A stretch of DNA of 64,000 nucleotides from JBEKCP01 sp049509515 (GCA_049509515.1 JBEKZV010000007.1:1-64000), one strand, 5' to 3'; positions 8,014-16,869 are shown, counted from the stretch's first letter. Made by a program: numbers and translations. Notes: generated by a model from the sequence alone, not told the origin.

Positions 8014-8868
8014 TTATGAAAGTCCCTTCCGTTCCAACAACGGTCTTGGGTCGACGAAGTGCTTTTTCCACCAGCGGCCGGCCCGGCCGTCGCCCAGGGC
8101 CAGGGCCATCAGCTCCGTAATGTAGAATACCGGCAGGCCGTAATGCCTCTGTTGCTGGGCCTCGATCTGGGCCTGGCGGGTGTCCAGATTGGCCTGGCAC
8201 ATCGGGCAGTCGGTGACGATGCACTCCGCCCCGGCCTCCGCGGCGGCCTCGAACAAGTCGCCGCTGAGCTTGCGCACCAGGTCGCTGCGGGCCACCGCCA
8301 GGCTGCCGCCGCAACAGTCGGTCTTCGAGGTCCACACTCGGACCTCCATCCCGATGGCCCGCATCAGATCGTCCATCGCCGTGGGATTCTCCGGCCGGGG
8401 GGCGTCGGTGACCTTGGGCGGCCGCTGCGAGAGGCAGCCGTAATAAGGCACACCAGCCAGCCCGGCCAGCGGCCTGGCGACCTGCCGCCGCAGCAGCTTG
8501 AGCAATTCCGGCCGGCGGAAGAACTCGTTGACGTGGTAGATCGGCGTCCGGCCGGAATAGTCCGCGGTGGTCCAGCGGCCGGGCTGGGCCCGCAGCGCCT
8601 TGTCGGCGTGCTTCAGCCGCTGGAAGCAGGCGGCACAGGGGATCAACAGGTCCCGCCCCTCGCCCTCGGCGATGAGCATGTTGCGGGCGGACAGTTGCAC
8701 TGCCAGCTCGTCGTCCAGGAAATGGGCCGACGAGGCCCCGCAGCAATTCCAATCGGGAAGCTCGGCCAGGCCGACCCCCAGGCTCGCGCACACGGCGCGG
8801 AGGCTCTCGTCGTACTCGGCGGCCATGCCGTGCAGCGAGCAGCCGGGATAGTAGGACACCTCGACCAT
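8014..8868 (-). CDS. hdrB: HdrB, CCG-domain heterodisulfide reductase subunit
   Basis: 284 residues; subunit B of the HdrABC complex, which in methanogens carries the noncubane [4Fe-4S] clusters of the disulfide-reducing site. Both CCG motifs are complete: C10, C42-C43 (NCCGASS), C78-x2-C81, and C145, C185-C186 (DCCGGS), C221-x2-C224 (CPMC). The start ATG is one base from the hdrC stop, and hdrA begins 17 bases after its own stop, so it belongs to the same transcript. CoM/CoB heterodisulfide is not expected in a bacterium, so the B/C pair probably delivers electrons to MetFV or another acceptor. Confidence 0.92.
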   Translation of the reverse strand: MVEVSYYPGCSLHGMAAEYDESLRAVCASLGVGLAELPDWNCCGASSAHFLDDELAVQLSARNMLIAEGEGRDLLIPCAACFQRLKHADKALRAQPGRWTTADYSGRTPIYHVNEFFRRPELLKLLRRQVARPLAGLAGVPYYGCLSQRPPKVTDAPRPENPTAMDDLMRAIGMEVRVWTSKTDCCGGSLAVARSDLVRKLSGDLFEAAAEAGAECIVTDCPMCQANLDTRQAQIEAQQQRHYGLPVFYITELMALALGDGRAGRWWKKHFVDPRPLLERKGLS

Positions 8869-8869
8869 G

Positions 8870-9421
8870 CTACCGGGCCCCCGGCTTGTCGCACATCCGG
8901 CGGATTTCGTCCTTGCCGCGCACGTCCCTGGGGAGGAACTTCAGCTTGCCGCGTTTGAGCATTTCCCAGGCCAACCCGGCGTCGCCCAGCAGGTCGCGAG
9001 CCGCCAGCTTGTAGCGGGCGATCATGGCCAGCTCGAACACCCGGCCGTGGCGGCGGATCGAATCCAGGAACGCCTCGTGGAACTTCAGCACGCCGGGCTC
9101 GGCCGGGGCCAGGCCCTGACGCCGGCTGAACTGCCGGAGCGCGTCCATCAGGTGGGCAATGTCGATGTCGTTGGGGCAGCGCGTGGTGCAGGTCTGGCAG
9201 GCGCTGCACACCCAGATCGTCTTCGACGAGAGCACCTCTTCTTCCAGCCCCAACTGCACCGCCCGCATGACCTGGTTGGGCATCAGGTCCATGGCGAAGC
9301 AGAGCGGGCAGCCGTTGCTACACTTGCGGCACTGATAGCAGCGGGAAACCCCCGTGCCGCCGCGTGCCTCGACCGCCGCCAGGAAGGCCGTGTCGGGCCG
9401 GATCGCAGAAGCGTCGTTCAT
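8870..9421 (-). CDS. hdrC: HdrC, 2x[4Fe-4S] heterodisulfide reductase subunit
   Basis: 183 residues, first gene of the operon. Two ferredoxin motifs, CYQCRKCSNGCPLC (residues 28-41) and CSACQTCTTRCP (about 72-83), followed by a helical C-terminal half typical of HdrC. It relays electrons between HdrA and HdrB. No strong -35/-10 pair stands out in the 157 bases upstream, which end at a REP repeat. Confidence 0.92.
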   Translation of the reverse strand: MNDASAIRPDTAFLAAVEARGGTGVSRCYQCRKCSNGCPLCFAMDLMPNQVMRAVQLGLEEEVLSSKTIWVCSACQTCTTRCPNDIDIAHLMDALRQFSRRQGLAPAEPGVLKFHEAFLDSIRRHGRVFELAMIARYKLAARDLLGDAGLAWEMLKRGKLKFLPRDVRGKDEIRRMCDKPGAR

Positions 9422-9578
9422 CGCCGTGACCCCAGGGTCGCATTCCCCACAACGTCATCGCCTCCCTTCACTTTACGGGAAACGGCGGCGGTTGAAAAGG
9501 AAAAGACACCCGCTTTCCCGCGCGGCGCGTGATTTTTCACAGCCTGCACTGTTCTAATTCGCGGCGGACCGTAGGAAA

Positions 9579-9610
9579 GTAGGGTGGGTCGAGCGCAGCG
9601 AGCCCCACCA
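9579..9610 (+). repeat. REP-like palindrome, copy 3, left of the RAYT gene
   Basis: Exact-looking member of the GTAG family (GTAGGGTGGGTCGAGCGCAG...GAGCCCCACC), followed by ACCAATTG. A 3' fragment of the same unit, again followed by ACCAATTG, lies at 9701-9717. Confidence 0.8.
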
Positions 9611-9668
9611 ATTGTGGCAATCCACCTCATCCGCCACGGAAACGAGCGTGGGTTGACGGGCACCGACC

Positions 9669-9691
9669 GGGCACCGTGCGCAGCATGGTCG
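9669..9691 (+). repeat. GGGCACC/GGTCG hairpin element, copy 1
   Basis: GGGC, then ACCGTGC-GCA-GCATGGT, then CG: a 7-bp stem with one G-T pair and a 3-base loop. Lies beside REP repeats downstream of the transposase. Confidence 0.6.
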
Positions 9692-9718
9692 GCGTTGGTC
9701 GGCGAGCCCCACCAATTG

Positions 9719-10293
9719 CGGCAATTGACCGCATCGCTCGCATTCCCCCCATTCGGGATCATCGTATCCCGGCGTCGGATCCTCGTTACCCCAGTCCAGC
9801 GTGTACTCCCCCAGGCCCACGAAGCGATGAAAAGAGGACCAAGGCCAATCGCGGACGTTGGCCACGTGCCCGTGCTTCCTGGGGTTCCAATGGACGTAAT
9901 CGACGCAACGTTTCAAGTCCTCTTCGTCGCGTACCGTGTGTTCCCAGTAGCGCCGCTGCCAAATGCCCCGTTCCTGGTGCCGCAGCCGGGAGATGCTGGG
10001 CGGGATCTCCTCGCCGCCCACCTCCAGGTATCGCCGCGTGAACTCCTCCTTGATTCGCTTCCAGCGGATCGGGTAGCGGTCGTCTCCGGGGGGAGCGTCC
10101 AGACCGTATGAAGATGATCCGGCAGGAGCACGATGGCGACCAATTCGAGGGGCCATTTGATTCGCACCTTGTCAACGGCTTCACGCAGGCAGCGGCGGGC
10201 CGAGTCCGTAGCCAGGATGGGCCGGCGATGGTGCGTCGTGAGGGTGAAGAAAAAAGTTCCGCCGGGGACGTACCAGCGTCGGTAGTCAGGCAT
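9719..10293 (-). pseudogene. REP-associated tyrosine transposase (RAYT, Y1 family), frameshifted
   Basis: Starts MPDYRRWYVPGGTFFFTLTT and keeps the His-x-His of Y1 nucleases in LLPDHLHTVW. It then changes frame at a run of six G on the plus strand (10088-10093) and continues as GDDRYPIRWKRIKEEFTRRYLEVGGEEIPPSI..., YWEHTVRDEEDLKRCVDYVHWNP and WPWSSFHRFV, the typical RAYT C-terminal half with its tyrosines. One missing C in that homopolymer explains the shift, so it may be a true mutation or a sequence error. The second frame stays open to 9554, but family similarity stops near WGECE, about 9719. REP copies at 9579 and 10314 flank it in opposite orientations, the arrangement expected for a RAYT and the REPs it mobilises. 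Confidence 0.8.
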
Positions 10294-10313
10294 ACGCGTG
10301 CGCCCTCAGCGGT

Positions 10314-10345
10314 TGGTGGGGCTCGCTGCGCTCGACCCACCCTAC
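10314..10345 (-). repeat. REP-like palindrome, copy 4, right of the RAYT gene
   Basis: Inverted copy (TGGTGGGGCTCGCTGCG...ACCCACCCTAC on the plus strand), so its GTAG points away from copy 3. It lies between the transposase start and the folD stop. Confidence 0.8.
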
Positions 10346-10366
10346 TTTCTCGCCCCGCCCTTCCCA

Positions 10367-11248
10367 TTACTTCCCAAACAGCTTGGCCGCCCGGACCGTA
10401 TTCTTCAGCAACATGGTGATGGTCATCGGGCCGACGCCGCCGGGGACGGGCGTGATCTTGCCGGCCACTTCCTTGACCGCGTCGAAGTCGACGTCGCCCA
10501 CGAGCTTGGCCTTGCCCGACTCCGTGAACCCGATGCGGTTCACCCCCACGTCGATCACGGTGGCGCCGGGCTTGACCATGTTGGCGGTGACGGCCTTGGC
10601 CTTGCCGGCGGCCACCACGAGGATGTCGGCCCGGCGGGTGTGCTCGGCCATGTTGCGGGTCCGCGTGTGGCAGACGGTCACCGTGGCGTTGGCCCCCGCA
10701 TGTTTTTGGAGCATCATGATGGCGATCGGCTTGCCGACGATGTTGCTGCGGCCGACGACCACCAGCTCCGCGCCGTCGCTGGGGGTGCCCGAGCGGACGA
10801 TCAGCTCGCGGATGCCGGCGGGCGTGCAGGGCGGGAACCGCTCCTCGCCGATCACCAGCCGGCCCAGGTTCACCGGGTGGAAGCCGTCCACGTCCTTGTC
10901 CGGGTCCATGGCGTACAGGACCTTGTTCTCGTCGATGTGCTTGGGCAGGGGGAGCTGCACCAGGATGCCGTGTACCTGCGGGTCATGGTTGAGCTCGGCG
11001 ACCAGCCGCAGCAGATCCTCCTGGCTGGTGGAGGCGGGCAGGGTGTGCTGGAACGACTTCATGCCCAGCTCTTCGCAGGCCTTGCCCTTGGCGGTCACGT
11101 AGGAGACCGAGGCGGGGTTCTCGCCCACCAGGACCGTGGCCAGTCCCGGCACAACGCTGCGCTTCTGCCGCAGATCGGCAACCTCGTGGTACAGCTCGGC
11201 GCGAATGGTCGCCGCCACGTCTTTTCCGCTGATGATTTCGGCAGGCAT
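10367..11248 (-). CDS. folD: Methylene-THF dehydrogenase/cyclohydrolase, FolD
   Basis: Interconverts 5,10-methylene-THF and 10-formyl-THF with NAD(P). 293 residues from ATG 11248, which has AAAGGGG upstream and begins MPAEIISGKDVAA like other FolD; a frame open nine residues further has no advantage. The catalytic Tyr-x3-Lys is in SYVTAKGKA, and VHGILVQLPLPKH, PDKDVDGFHP, GRSNIVGKP and TPVPGGVGPMT are diagnostic. It faces the same way as fhs, about 200 bases away. With fhs, metF and metV it completes the formate-to-methyl-THF branch. Confidence 0.96.
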   Translation of the reverse strand: MPAEIISGKDVAATIRAELYHEVADLRQKRSVVPGLATVLVGENPASVSYVTAKGKACEELGMKSFQHTLPASTSQEDLLRLVAELNHDPQVHGILVQLPLPKHIDENKVLYAMDPDKDVDGFHPVNLGRLVIGEERFPPCTPAGIRELIVRSGTPSDGAELVVVGRSNIVGKPIAIMMLQKHAGANATVTVCHTRTRNMAEHTRRADILVVAAGKAKAVTANMVKPGATVIDVGVNRIGFTESGKAKLVGDVDFDAVKEVAGKITPVPGGVGPMTITMLLKNTVRAAKLFGK

Positions 11249-11310
11249 AAGGCCCCTTTCCCAGCTCGTGAACAAGTAACCTCCGGACTCTTGTAAATTG
11301 AGATTTTCAG

Positions 11311-11447
11311 GTCCCCTCTCCCTCCGGGAGCGACCACTGGCGTGGTGCCCGAGGGTGAGGGCGGCTGGCCGAAAAACGAGTTTCCTCGCCTGCCTGTCTT
11401 CATCGGCGCCCTCACCCCCCGCCCCTCTCCCGAAGGGAGAGGGGAGC
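11311..11447. repeat. Palindromic repeats between folD and fhs
   Basis: Two CTCTCCC/GGGAGAG-type palindromes: CCCTCTCCCTCCGGGAG at 11313-11329, and CTCTCCCGAAGGGAGAG inside 11411-11447. The same family occurs as a tandem pair inside the kinase gene at 47075. Between them, 11330-11352 on the minus strand reads CGGGCACCACGCCAGTGGTC, a member of the GGGCACC/GGTCG hairpin family with an ACCAC/GTGGT stem. Confidence 0.6.
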
Positions 11448-11449
11448 CT

Positions 11450-13222
11450 TTAAAACAGACCCTTGACCCGGCCCGTATTCACGTCCACGTCCACTCGGCG
11501 GTAGGCCGGATCGGAGCTGGTTCCGGGCATGAGCGAGATGTTGCCCGCCACGGGACAAATGAACCGGGCCCCGCCGTAGACCAGCAAGTCGCGGATGGGC
11601 AGGGTCCAGCCCTGCGGGACGCCTTTGCGGGTCGGATCGGCGCTGAGGCTCAGGTGGGTCTTGACCATCATCGTGGCGAAATCGCGGAATTTCGGGTCGG
11701 CCTCGAAGCGTTTGGCCTTGGCCTCGGCTTCCGGGGTGTACGAGACGCCGTCGGCGCCGTAGACCTCCTTGGCGATCCGCGCGACGCGCTCGCGCAAGGG
11801 GAGGTCCAGCTCGTACAGGAAGCGGAACTCGACCTGCTCGTTGCAGGCGTCCAGCACGGCGTCGGCCAGCTCCAGGGCCCCCTCGCCGCCGTAGCGCCAA
11901 TGTCGCGAGACCGCCACGCGGGCCCCCGCCTGCTCGGCCATCTTGCAGATCATCTTGATTTCGGCCTCGGTGTCGCTGTGGAAGGCGTTGATGGCCACGA
12001 CCGGGTTGATGCCGGCCTTCTTGACCGTGCGGACGTGGTGCAGCAGGTTGCAGGCGCCGTCTTCCAGCCAGGCCAGGTTTTCCTGGAAGTACTCCTTGGG
12101 AATCGGTTTGCCGGGCGGGCAGGGGGGCGCGCCCGCCTTGACGCCGTGATGCTTCAGGCCGCGGACCGTGGTGGTGATCACGGACACGTTGGGAACGTTG
12201 CCCGAGGCGCGGCACTTGACGTTCCAGAACTTCTCGAAGCCGATGTCCGCGCCGAAGCCCGACTCGGTGACGTGGTAGTCGGCCAGCTTCAGGCAGATCT
12301 TGTCGGCCACCACCGAGGACTGCCCCACGGCGATGTTGGCGAACGGGCCGGCATGGACGAAGCACGGCTGCCCTTCGAGCGACTGCAAGAGGTTGGGATT
12401 GATCGCCTCCCGCAGCCAGGCGGTCATCGCCCCGCCCACCTCCAGGTCGTCGCAGGTGATGGGCTCGCCCTTCTTGTTGTAGGCCACGATGATCCTGCCC
12501 ATCCGCTCGCGAAGGTCCTTGAGGTCGCTGAACACGGCCAGGATGGCCATCACCTCGCTGGAGACGGCGATGCCGAACTTGCTCTGCATCGCGTAGCCGT
12601 CCATCGACGTGCCCAGGCCGATGACGATGTTGCGGAGGGCCTGGGCGCAGTAGTCGATCACCCAGCCCATTTCGACGCGGGTCGGGTCGATGTCCAGGCG
12701 TTTGAGGTGGCTCTTGGCCAGGCGCTGGTCGTCGTAGTTCCGCTCGTGCTGCATCCGCGCCGTCAGGGCGACCATCGCCAGGTTATGGGCGTTCATCACG
12801 GCGTTGATGTCCCCCGTGAGTCCCAGGGAGAACTCCGTCAGGGGAATGCACTGCGAGAGGCCGCCGCCGGCCGCCGAGCCCTTGATGTTCATGGTCGGCC
12901 CGCCGGAAGGCTGCCGGATGCAGGCCACCACCTTCTTGCCGCGCTTGCCGATCCCTTGCAGCAGGCCCATAGTGGTCGTCGACTTGCCCTCTCCCAAGGG
13001 GGTCGGCGTGATCGCCGTGACCTCGATGAACTTGCCGTCCGGCTTGTCCGCCAACCGCCGGAGGACCTTCATGTAGTCCACCTTGGCGATTGAATTGCCG
13101 TGCGGCAAGAGCTCCTCCTTGAGCAGGCCCAATTCGTCGGCCAACTGGTAGCAGCTCTTCATCCGCGATTCGGCTTCTTCCGCGACTTCCCAATCCGCAT
13201 GCTTCGTGGGATCCAAGACCAT
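11450..13222 (-). CDS. fhs: Formate-tetrahydrofolate ligase
   Basis: ATP-dependent ligation of formate to THF, giving 10-formyl-THF. 590 residues, somewhat longer than the usual 555-560 because of an extended N-terminus. The nucleotide loop TPTPLGEGKSTTT is at 73-84; RQPSGGPTMNIKGSAAGGG, EKFWNVKCR, NAFHSDTEAEI and HLSLSADPTRKGVP are typical. ATG at 13222 is followed by MVLDPTKHADWEVAEEA. It is divergent from serA across 153 bases. Its position near folD and the MetFV-Hdr operon suggests a working C1 branch in which formate is either assimilated or released. Confidence 0.96.
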   Translation of the reverse strand: MVLDPTKHADWEVAEEAESRMKSCYQLADELGLLKEELLPHGNSIAKVDYMKVLRRLADKPDGKFIEVTAITPTPLGEGKSTTTMGLLQGIGKRGKKVVACIRQPSGGPTMNIKGSAAGGGLSQCIPLTEFSLGLTGDINAVMNAHNLAMVALTARMQHERNYDDQRLAKSHLKRLDIDPTRVEMGWVIDYCAQALRNIVIGLGTSMDGYAMQSKFGIAVSSEVMAILAVFSDLKDLRERMGRIIVAYNKKGEPITCDDLEVGGAMTAWLREAINPNLLQSLEGQPCFVHAGPFANIAVGQSSVVADKICLKLADYHVTESGFGADIGFEKFWNVKCRASGNVPNVSVITTTVRGLKHHGVKAGAPPCPPGKPIPKEYFQENLAWLEDGACNLLHHVRTVKKAGINPVVAINAFHSDTEAEIKMICKMAEQAGARVAVSRHWRYGGEGALELADAVLDACNEQVEFRFLYELDLPLRERVARIAKEVYGADGVSYTPEAEAKAKRFEADPKFRDFATMMVKTHLSLSADPTRKGVPQGWTLPIRDLLVYGGARFICPVAGNISLMPGTSSDPAYRRVDVDVNTGRVKGLF

Positions 13223-13335
13223 TACAGCGCTCCTCGGCCAGTCGGCAACAATCGCCGAAATACGACATTTCTCACAGAATCGGGTGTCACCCTGCCGGGC
13301 CCCGCGCAGGGTGCCGACGACGCGCTCCCCTGCCC

Positions 13336-13364
13336 TTGACCTGCACGAGACGAATCATTATACC
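13336..13364 (+). promoter_or_regulatory. Predicted sigma-70 promoter of serA
   Basis: TTGACC at 13336-13341, a 17-base spacer, then TATACC at 13359-13364, 12 bases before the first ATG. Found by eye. Confidence 0.5.
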
Positions 13365-13375
13365 GTAGCAGAAAG

Positions 13376-15013
13376 ATGAGGAAACCCATGCCGCAAGTAA
13401 TCATCCTGGATGAACTGCCGCAAGCCGCCCTCGATCTGCTGGAGTCGGCCGGCGACATCGAGTACGAGGTCCACCCCGGCCTGGCGGAGGAGCCGTTGCG
13501 CTCGGCCCTGTTGCAGTTCGAGGGGGCCATCTGCGGAAAGGACGTCCCCCTGCCGGGCCACGTGTTGGAGGGGAACCGGCGGCTGAAGGCGATCGTCCGG
13601 GCCGGCGCGGAGACCGACAACATCGACCTGGAAGCCGCCAGCCGCATGGGCATCGTGGTCATGAATACCCCGGGCGGCGACACGCTCTCCGTCGCCGAGC
13701 ACACGATCGCCTTGATGTTGGCCCTGTCACGCAATGTTCACCCGGCCTATTGCGCCCTGCTGGAAGGCCGTTGGCAGCGCAAGCAGTACCTGGGGACGCA
13801 GGTGGCCGGCAAGACCTTGGGGATCGTCGGCCTGGGACGGGTCGGACAGGCCGTGGCCACCCGCGCCCTGGCCCTGGGAATGCGGGTGCTCGGGTACGAT
13901 CCCCTTTTTCCCAGCCAGCGGGCCAAGGCGCTGGGGATCGGCACCTGCCCGTCGATCCGGGAACTGCTCCCCGAGGTCGATTACCTTACCATCGACACGC
14001 CGCTGAATGACGCCACGCGAGACCTGATCGGCGGCGACGAAATCCGCAGCATGCGCCGGGGGGCCCGGCTGATCAACTGTGCCCGCGGCGGACTGCTCGA
14101 CGAGCAGGCCCTGGTCGCAGGGCTCCAGAGCGGGCAGTTGGGGGGGGTGGCGCTGGACGTGTTCGAAAGCGAGCCGTGTACGCAAAATGCGTTGTTCGGC
14201 ATGCCCAACGTGCTGTGTACGCCGCACCTGGGCGCCGACACCCGCGAGGCGCAGTCGCTGGTGGCCGTGGAGGCCGCCGGCCTGTTGATCGATTTCTTCA
14301 GCACCGGGGCCGTCCGCCAACCCGTGAACGTGCTGCCAACCGACCCGCAGACCTTGGAGAGCCTCCGCGGCTATCTGGACGTGGCCTATCGACTGGGCCT
14401 CCTGTCGGCCCAACTGGGGCACTCGCCCCCCACCGGCTGCCGGCTCCGCTACCAAGGCGAGGTCGCCGGCAAGGACACGCGCCTGCTCTCGGCCGCCTTC
14501 ATCGCCGGACTGCTGGAGCACGCCTTGGACCGGCAGGTCAATCTCGTCAACGCCGAGCTCCTGCTCCGCGACCGCGGCATCGAGCTCGTCGAGCAGCGGA
14601 GCTTCGACCTCGAGGATTTCACTTCGCTGATCACCGCGGAATTGACGCGCGAGCAGGGCACCTCGCTGCTGGCGGGCACCCTGTTCGGCAACACGCCGCT
14701 GCTGGTGCGCAGGGGAGACTGCTGGCTGGAAAGCCGCCTGGAAGGCGTCATGCTGCTGACCAGGCACCGCGACGTGCCGGGCGTGATCGGCTCCATCGGG
14801 GAAGTCTTCGGCTCGCACCAGGTCAACATCGCATACCTCTCGGTCGGCCGCAGGATGCGTCAACCGGGCGGGCAAGCGGCCGGGGTGTTCGCCCTGGACA
14901 GCATTCCCCCCGCCGCCGCCGTCGCTGAGATTGCGGCCCTGGGGCCCGTCGAGCACGCCTGCGTGGTCAAGCTCCCTCCGGCGGGAAGGCTCCCAAGCTG
15001 GATGGGAGGGTAG
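13376..15013 (+). CDS. serA: D-3-phosphoglycerate dehydrogenase, long form
   Basis: Oxidises 3-phosphoglycerate as the first step of serine synthesis. 545 residues. Order: substrate domain, NAD Rossmann unit (GLGRVGQA, 152-159), catalytic Arg237 (NCARGG), Glu266 (DVFESEP) and His284 (CTPHLGA), an intervening ASB-like domain (about 325-460) and a C-terminal ACT-like domain (LLTRHRDVPGVIGSIGEVFG), which in the family senses serine or acts in assembly. An in-frame ATG at 13388 has GAGGAAA just upstream and gives the more usual start MPQVIILDE. serC lies at 55.9 kb. Confidence 0.93.
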   Translation: MRKPMPQVIILDELPQAALDLLESAGDIEYEVHPGLAEEPLRSALLQFEGAICGKDVPLPGHVLEGNRRLKAIVRAGAETDNIDLEAASRMGIVVMNTPGGDTLSVAEHTIALMLALSRNVHPAYCALLEGRWQRKQYLGTQVAGKTLGIVGLGRVGQAVATRALALGMRVLGYDPLFPSQRAKALGIGTCPSIRELLPEVDYLTIDTPLNDATRDLIGGDEIRSMRRGARLINCARGGLLDEQALVAGLQSGQLGGVALDVFESEPCTQNALFGMPNVLCTPHLGADTREAQSLVAVEAAGLLIDFFSTGAVRQPVNVLPTDPQTLESLRGYLDVAYRLGLLSAQLGHSPPTGCRLRYQGEVAGKDTRLLSAAFIAGLLEHALDRQVNLVNAELLLRDRGIELVEQRSFDLEDFTSLITAELTREQGTSLLAGTLFGNTPLLVRRGDCWLESRLEGVMLLTRHRDVPGVIGSIGEVFGSHQVNIAYLSVGRRMRQPGGQAAGVFALDSIPPAAAVAEIAALGPVEHACVVKLPPAGRLPSWMGG

Positions 15014-15017
15014 TGGG

Positions 15018-15081
15018 TAGGTTATGCTTCAGCATAACATCTTCGCGGCTAAGCGGTTCCGTTATGCTGAAGCATAACCTA
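15018..15081. repeat. 21-bp inverted repeat with self-complementary arms
   Basis: Left arm 15018-15038 and right arm 15061-15081 are perfect reverse complements. Each arm also folds on itself: GTTATGCT, a 2-base loop (TC or GA), AGCATAAC. It sits between the serA stop and the next start. No T-run follows, so it may be a mobile palindrome rather than a classical terminator. Confidence 0.75.
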
Positions 15082-15135
15082 CGGCTTTGGCCTGACTCTT
15101 GGTGAAACGGACCATTTAGCAGGACGGCGGTATCC

Positions 15136-16005
15136 GTGAGAACGCTCAACGTCCTCGGCTGCGGCGCCGTCGGCAGGACCCTGGCCCGCCGGTGGACACA
15201 AGACGGCGCCGCCGAACTCCTCGCAGTGCTGAACCGCTCCTTGGCAAGCGGCCGCCGCGCGGTGGCCTTCATCGGCTGCGGCCGGGCGGTGCGGAGCCCC
15301 GCCCAACTGCCGCCGGCCGACTTGATGATGATCTCCGCCGCGGACGAGGCCATCGAGACCTGCTGCCGCCGGTTGTGCGCGGCGGGCGTGCTCCGCCCGG
15401 GCACCGTCGTCTTCCATTGCAGCGGCGCGCTTGGTTCCACGATCCTGGAGCCGGCCCACGCCCAAGGCGCCTGGATTGCCAGCCTGCACCCCGTCAAGAG
15501 CTTCGCCGACCCCGCGCTGGCCGCCAAGACGTTCGCCGGCACCTACTGCACCCTGGAAGGCGACCCCCAGGCGTGCGAGGTGCTGGACCAGGCCTGCCGG
15601 CAGTCGGGCGGGCTGGTGTTCCGGATCGACCCGGCCCTGAAGACCATCTACCACGCCGGGACGGTGTTCGCCTGCAATTACCTGGTGACGCTCGTGGAAA
15701 TCGGCCTGCGGTGTCTTGAGCGAGCGGGGGTGGACCGCGAAACGGCTGCCGCGATGCTGCGGCCCTTGGTGGCGGGGGCGGGCGAGAACGCCTTGTCCCT
15801 CGGCCCGGTCCGCGCCTTGACCGGTCCCATCGCCCGTGGTGAAGCCTCCGTCGTAGCCCGGCAATGCGAGGCCCTCGGCCAATGGGACCCTTCCCTCCAG
15901 CGGCTCTACAAGGTCCTCGGTACGTGGGCGCTGGAATTGTCCGCGGCCAAGGGCTCGGCCGACCCCGCCGCCCTGGCCGCCATCGAAAAAATCTTCAAGG
16001 GATGA
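15136..16005 (+). CDS. Rossmann-like / DUF2520 domain protein
   Basis: 289 residues from a GTG start with AGGACGG upstream. An N-terminal NAD(P)-binding unit (LNVLGCGAVGRTLARRW, residues 4-20) is followed by VVFHCSGALGS and SLHPVKSFADP, the junction signature of Rossmann-like plus DUF2520 proteins, and a helical C-terminal domain (ALTGPIARGE). The family resembles ketopantoate and F420-NADP reductases; the reaction is not established. It follows serA on the same strand behind a palindrome. Confidence 0.8.
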   Translation: MRTLNVLGCGAVGRTLARRWTQDGAAELLAVLNRSLASGRRAVAFIGCGRAVRSPAQLPPADLMMISAADEAIETCCRRLCAAGVLRPGTVVFHCSGALGSTILEPAHAQGAWIASLHPVKSFADPALAAKTFAGTYCTLEGDPQACEVLDQACRQSGGLVFRIDPALKTIYHAGTVFACNYLVTLVEIGLRCLERAGVDRETAAAMLRPLVAGAGENALSLGPVRALTGPIARGEASVVARQCEALGQWDPSLQRLYKVLGTWALELSAAKGSADPAALAAIEKIFKG

Positions 16006-16198
16006 CCGGTCTTATCGCTTGAAGTGCCGCCCAGGACTCGGCACAGGCCCCCAAGGCACGGCCGAAGGCACGGGGTCAGGCCGGCCTTTGTCCCCGCCCC
16101 GGCAACGGGTATTGACGGGCCACTGTCTGGGGGATATGCTTCAAATGGTTGGCAGCCAGCCCATTGCCAACTGCGGCCCGAACGAACGCCTTTTTCCT

Positions 16199-16852
16199 AT
16201 GAAGATTCTTAACCCAGCGCCGCCGTGGGGGCGGCCGCGAAGCGATTATGCTGTGCTTTGGCATGGATGTACGGCGGCCGACAAGGATGCGATTGAGAAG
16301 AATGGCATTGACAGGGCGTGCTGTGCGCCGAACTCCGACTTTGGGCGCGGCTTTTACACGACCACCCTGGAACGCCAAGCTCGACAATGGGCGTGGAACC
16401 GCTTTTACAAATTGCAAAAGGGCAATCGAAGAAACAGAACCTACCCAGTGGTACCGAACTACCCAGTCGTATTGCGTTTTCGCGTGAGGCGGTACTCCCT
16501 GGGCAACCCGTCATCGGCCTTGGATCGTGGACTCGCTGACTTAGAGAGCTTGGCTTTCGTAATAGGGGACTACAACAACGAGGATTTTTGGAGCCTCGTC
16601 CAACATTGCCGCCGGAGCACCCCGACAAAGATCCACAGTCACAAGAAGGGAGGGTCGGGATGGTACGAGTTGGTATCCGGACCCGTTGCCGCTTTTTGGG
16701 ACCAACGGGTCGCCATGGATGATGCCGACCAGTTCAGCTTTCACGAGAAGCGCGGTATCGACATTCTGAATGCGTTAATCAATCAGGGCAAAGGCAAAGG
16801 AACGAATGGCGCCGGCGACCCCGACTACTACGAGTGGCGGCGAGTGCGCTAG
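16199..16852 (+). CDS. DUF3990-like protein (ADP-ribosyl-fold, possible toxin)
   Basis: 217 residues. The N-terminal half has the DUF3990 pattern: LWHGCTAADKDAIEKNGID, then SDFGRGFYTTTLERQARQWA (residues 41-60), later YELVSGPVAAFWDQ. DUF3990 belongs to the ADP-ribosyltransferase-like fold, and members are often paired with a small partner and treated as putative toxins. ATG at 16199 starts MKILNPAPPW; the frame is open for 60 codons upstream, but those are low-complexity. A small gene follows 17 bases after its stop. Composition is less GC-biased than the surroundings, consistent with acquired DNA. NAD-binding residues are not confirmed, so toxin activity is inference. Confidence 0.5.
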   Translation: MKILNPAPPWGRPRSDYAVLWHGCTAADKDAIEKNGIDRACCAPNSDFGRGFYTTTLERQARQWAWNRFYKLQKGNRRNRTYPVVPNYPVVLRFRVRRYSLGNPSSALDRGLADLESLAFVIGDYNNEDFWSLVQHCRRSTPTKIHSHKKGGSGWYELVSGPVAAFWDQRVAMDDADQFSFHEKRGIDILNALINQGKGKGTNGAGDPDYYEWRRVR

Positions 16853-16869
16853 AGAATGGGAGCTTGAAG

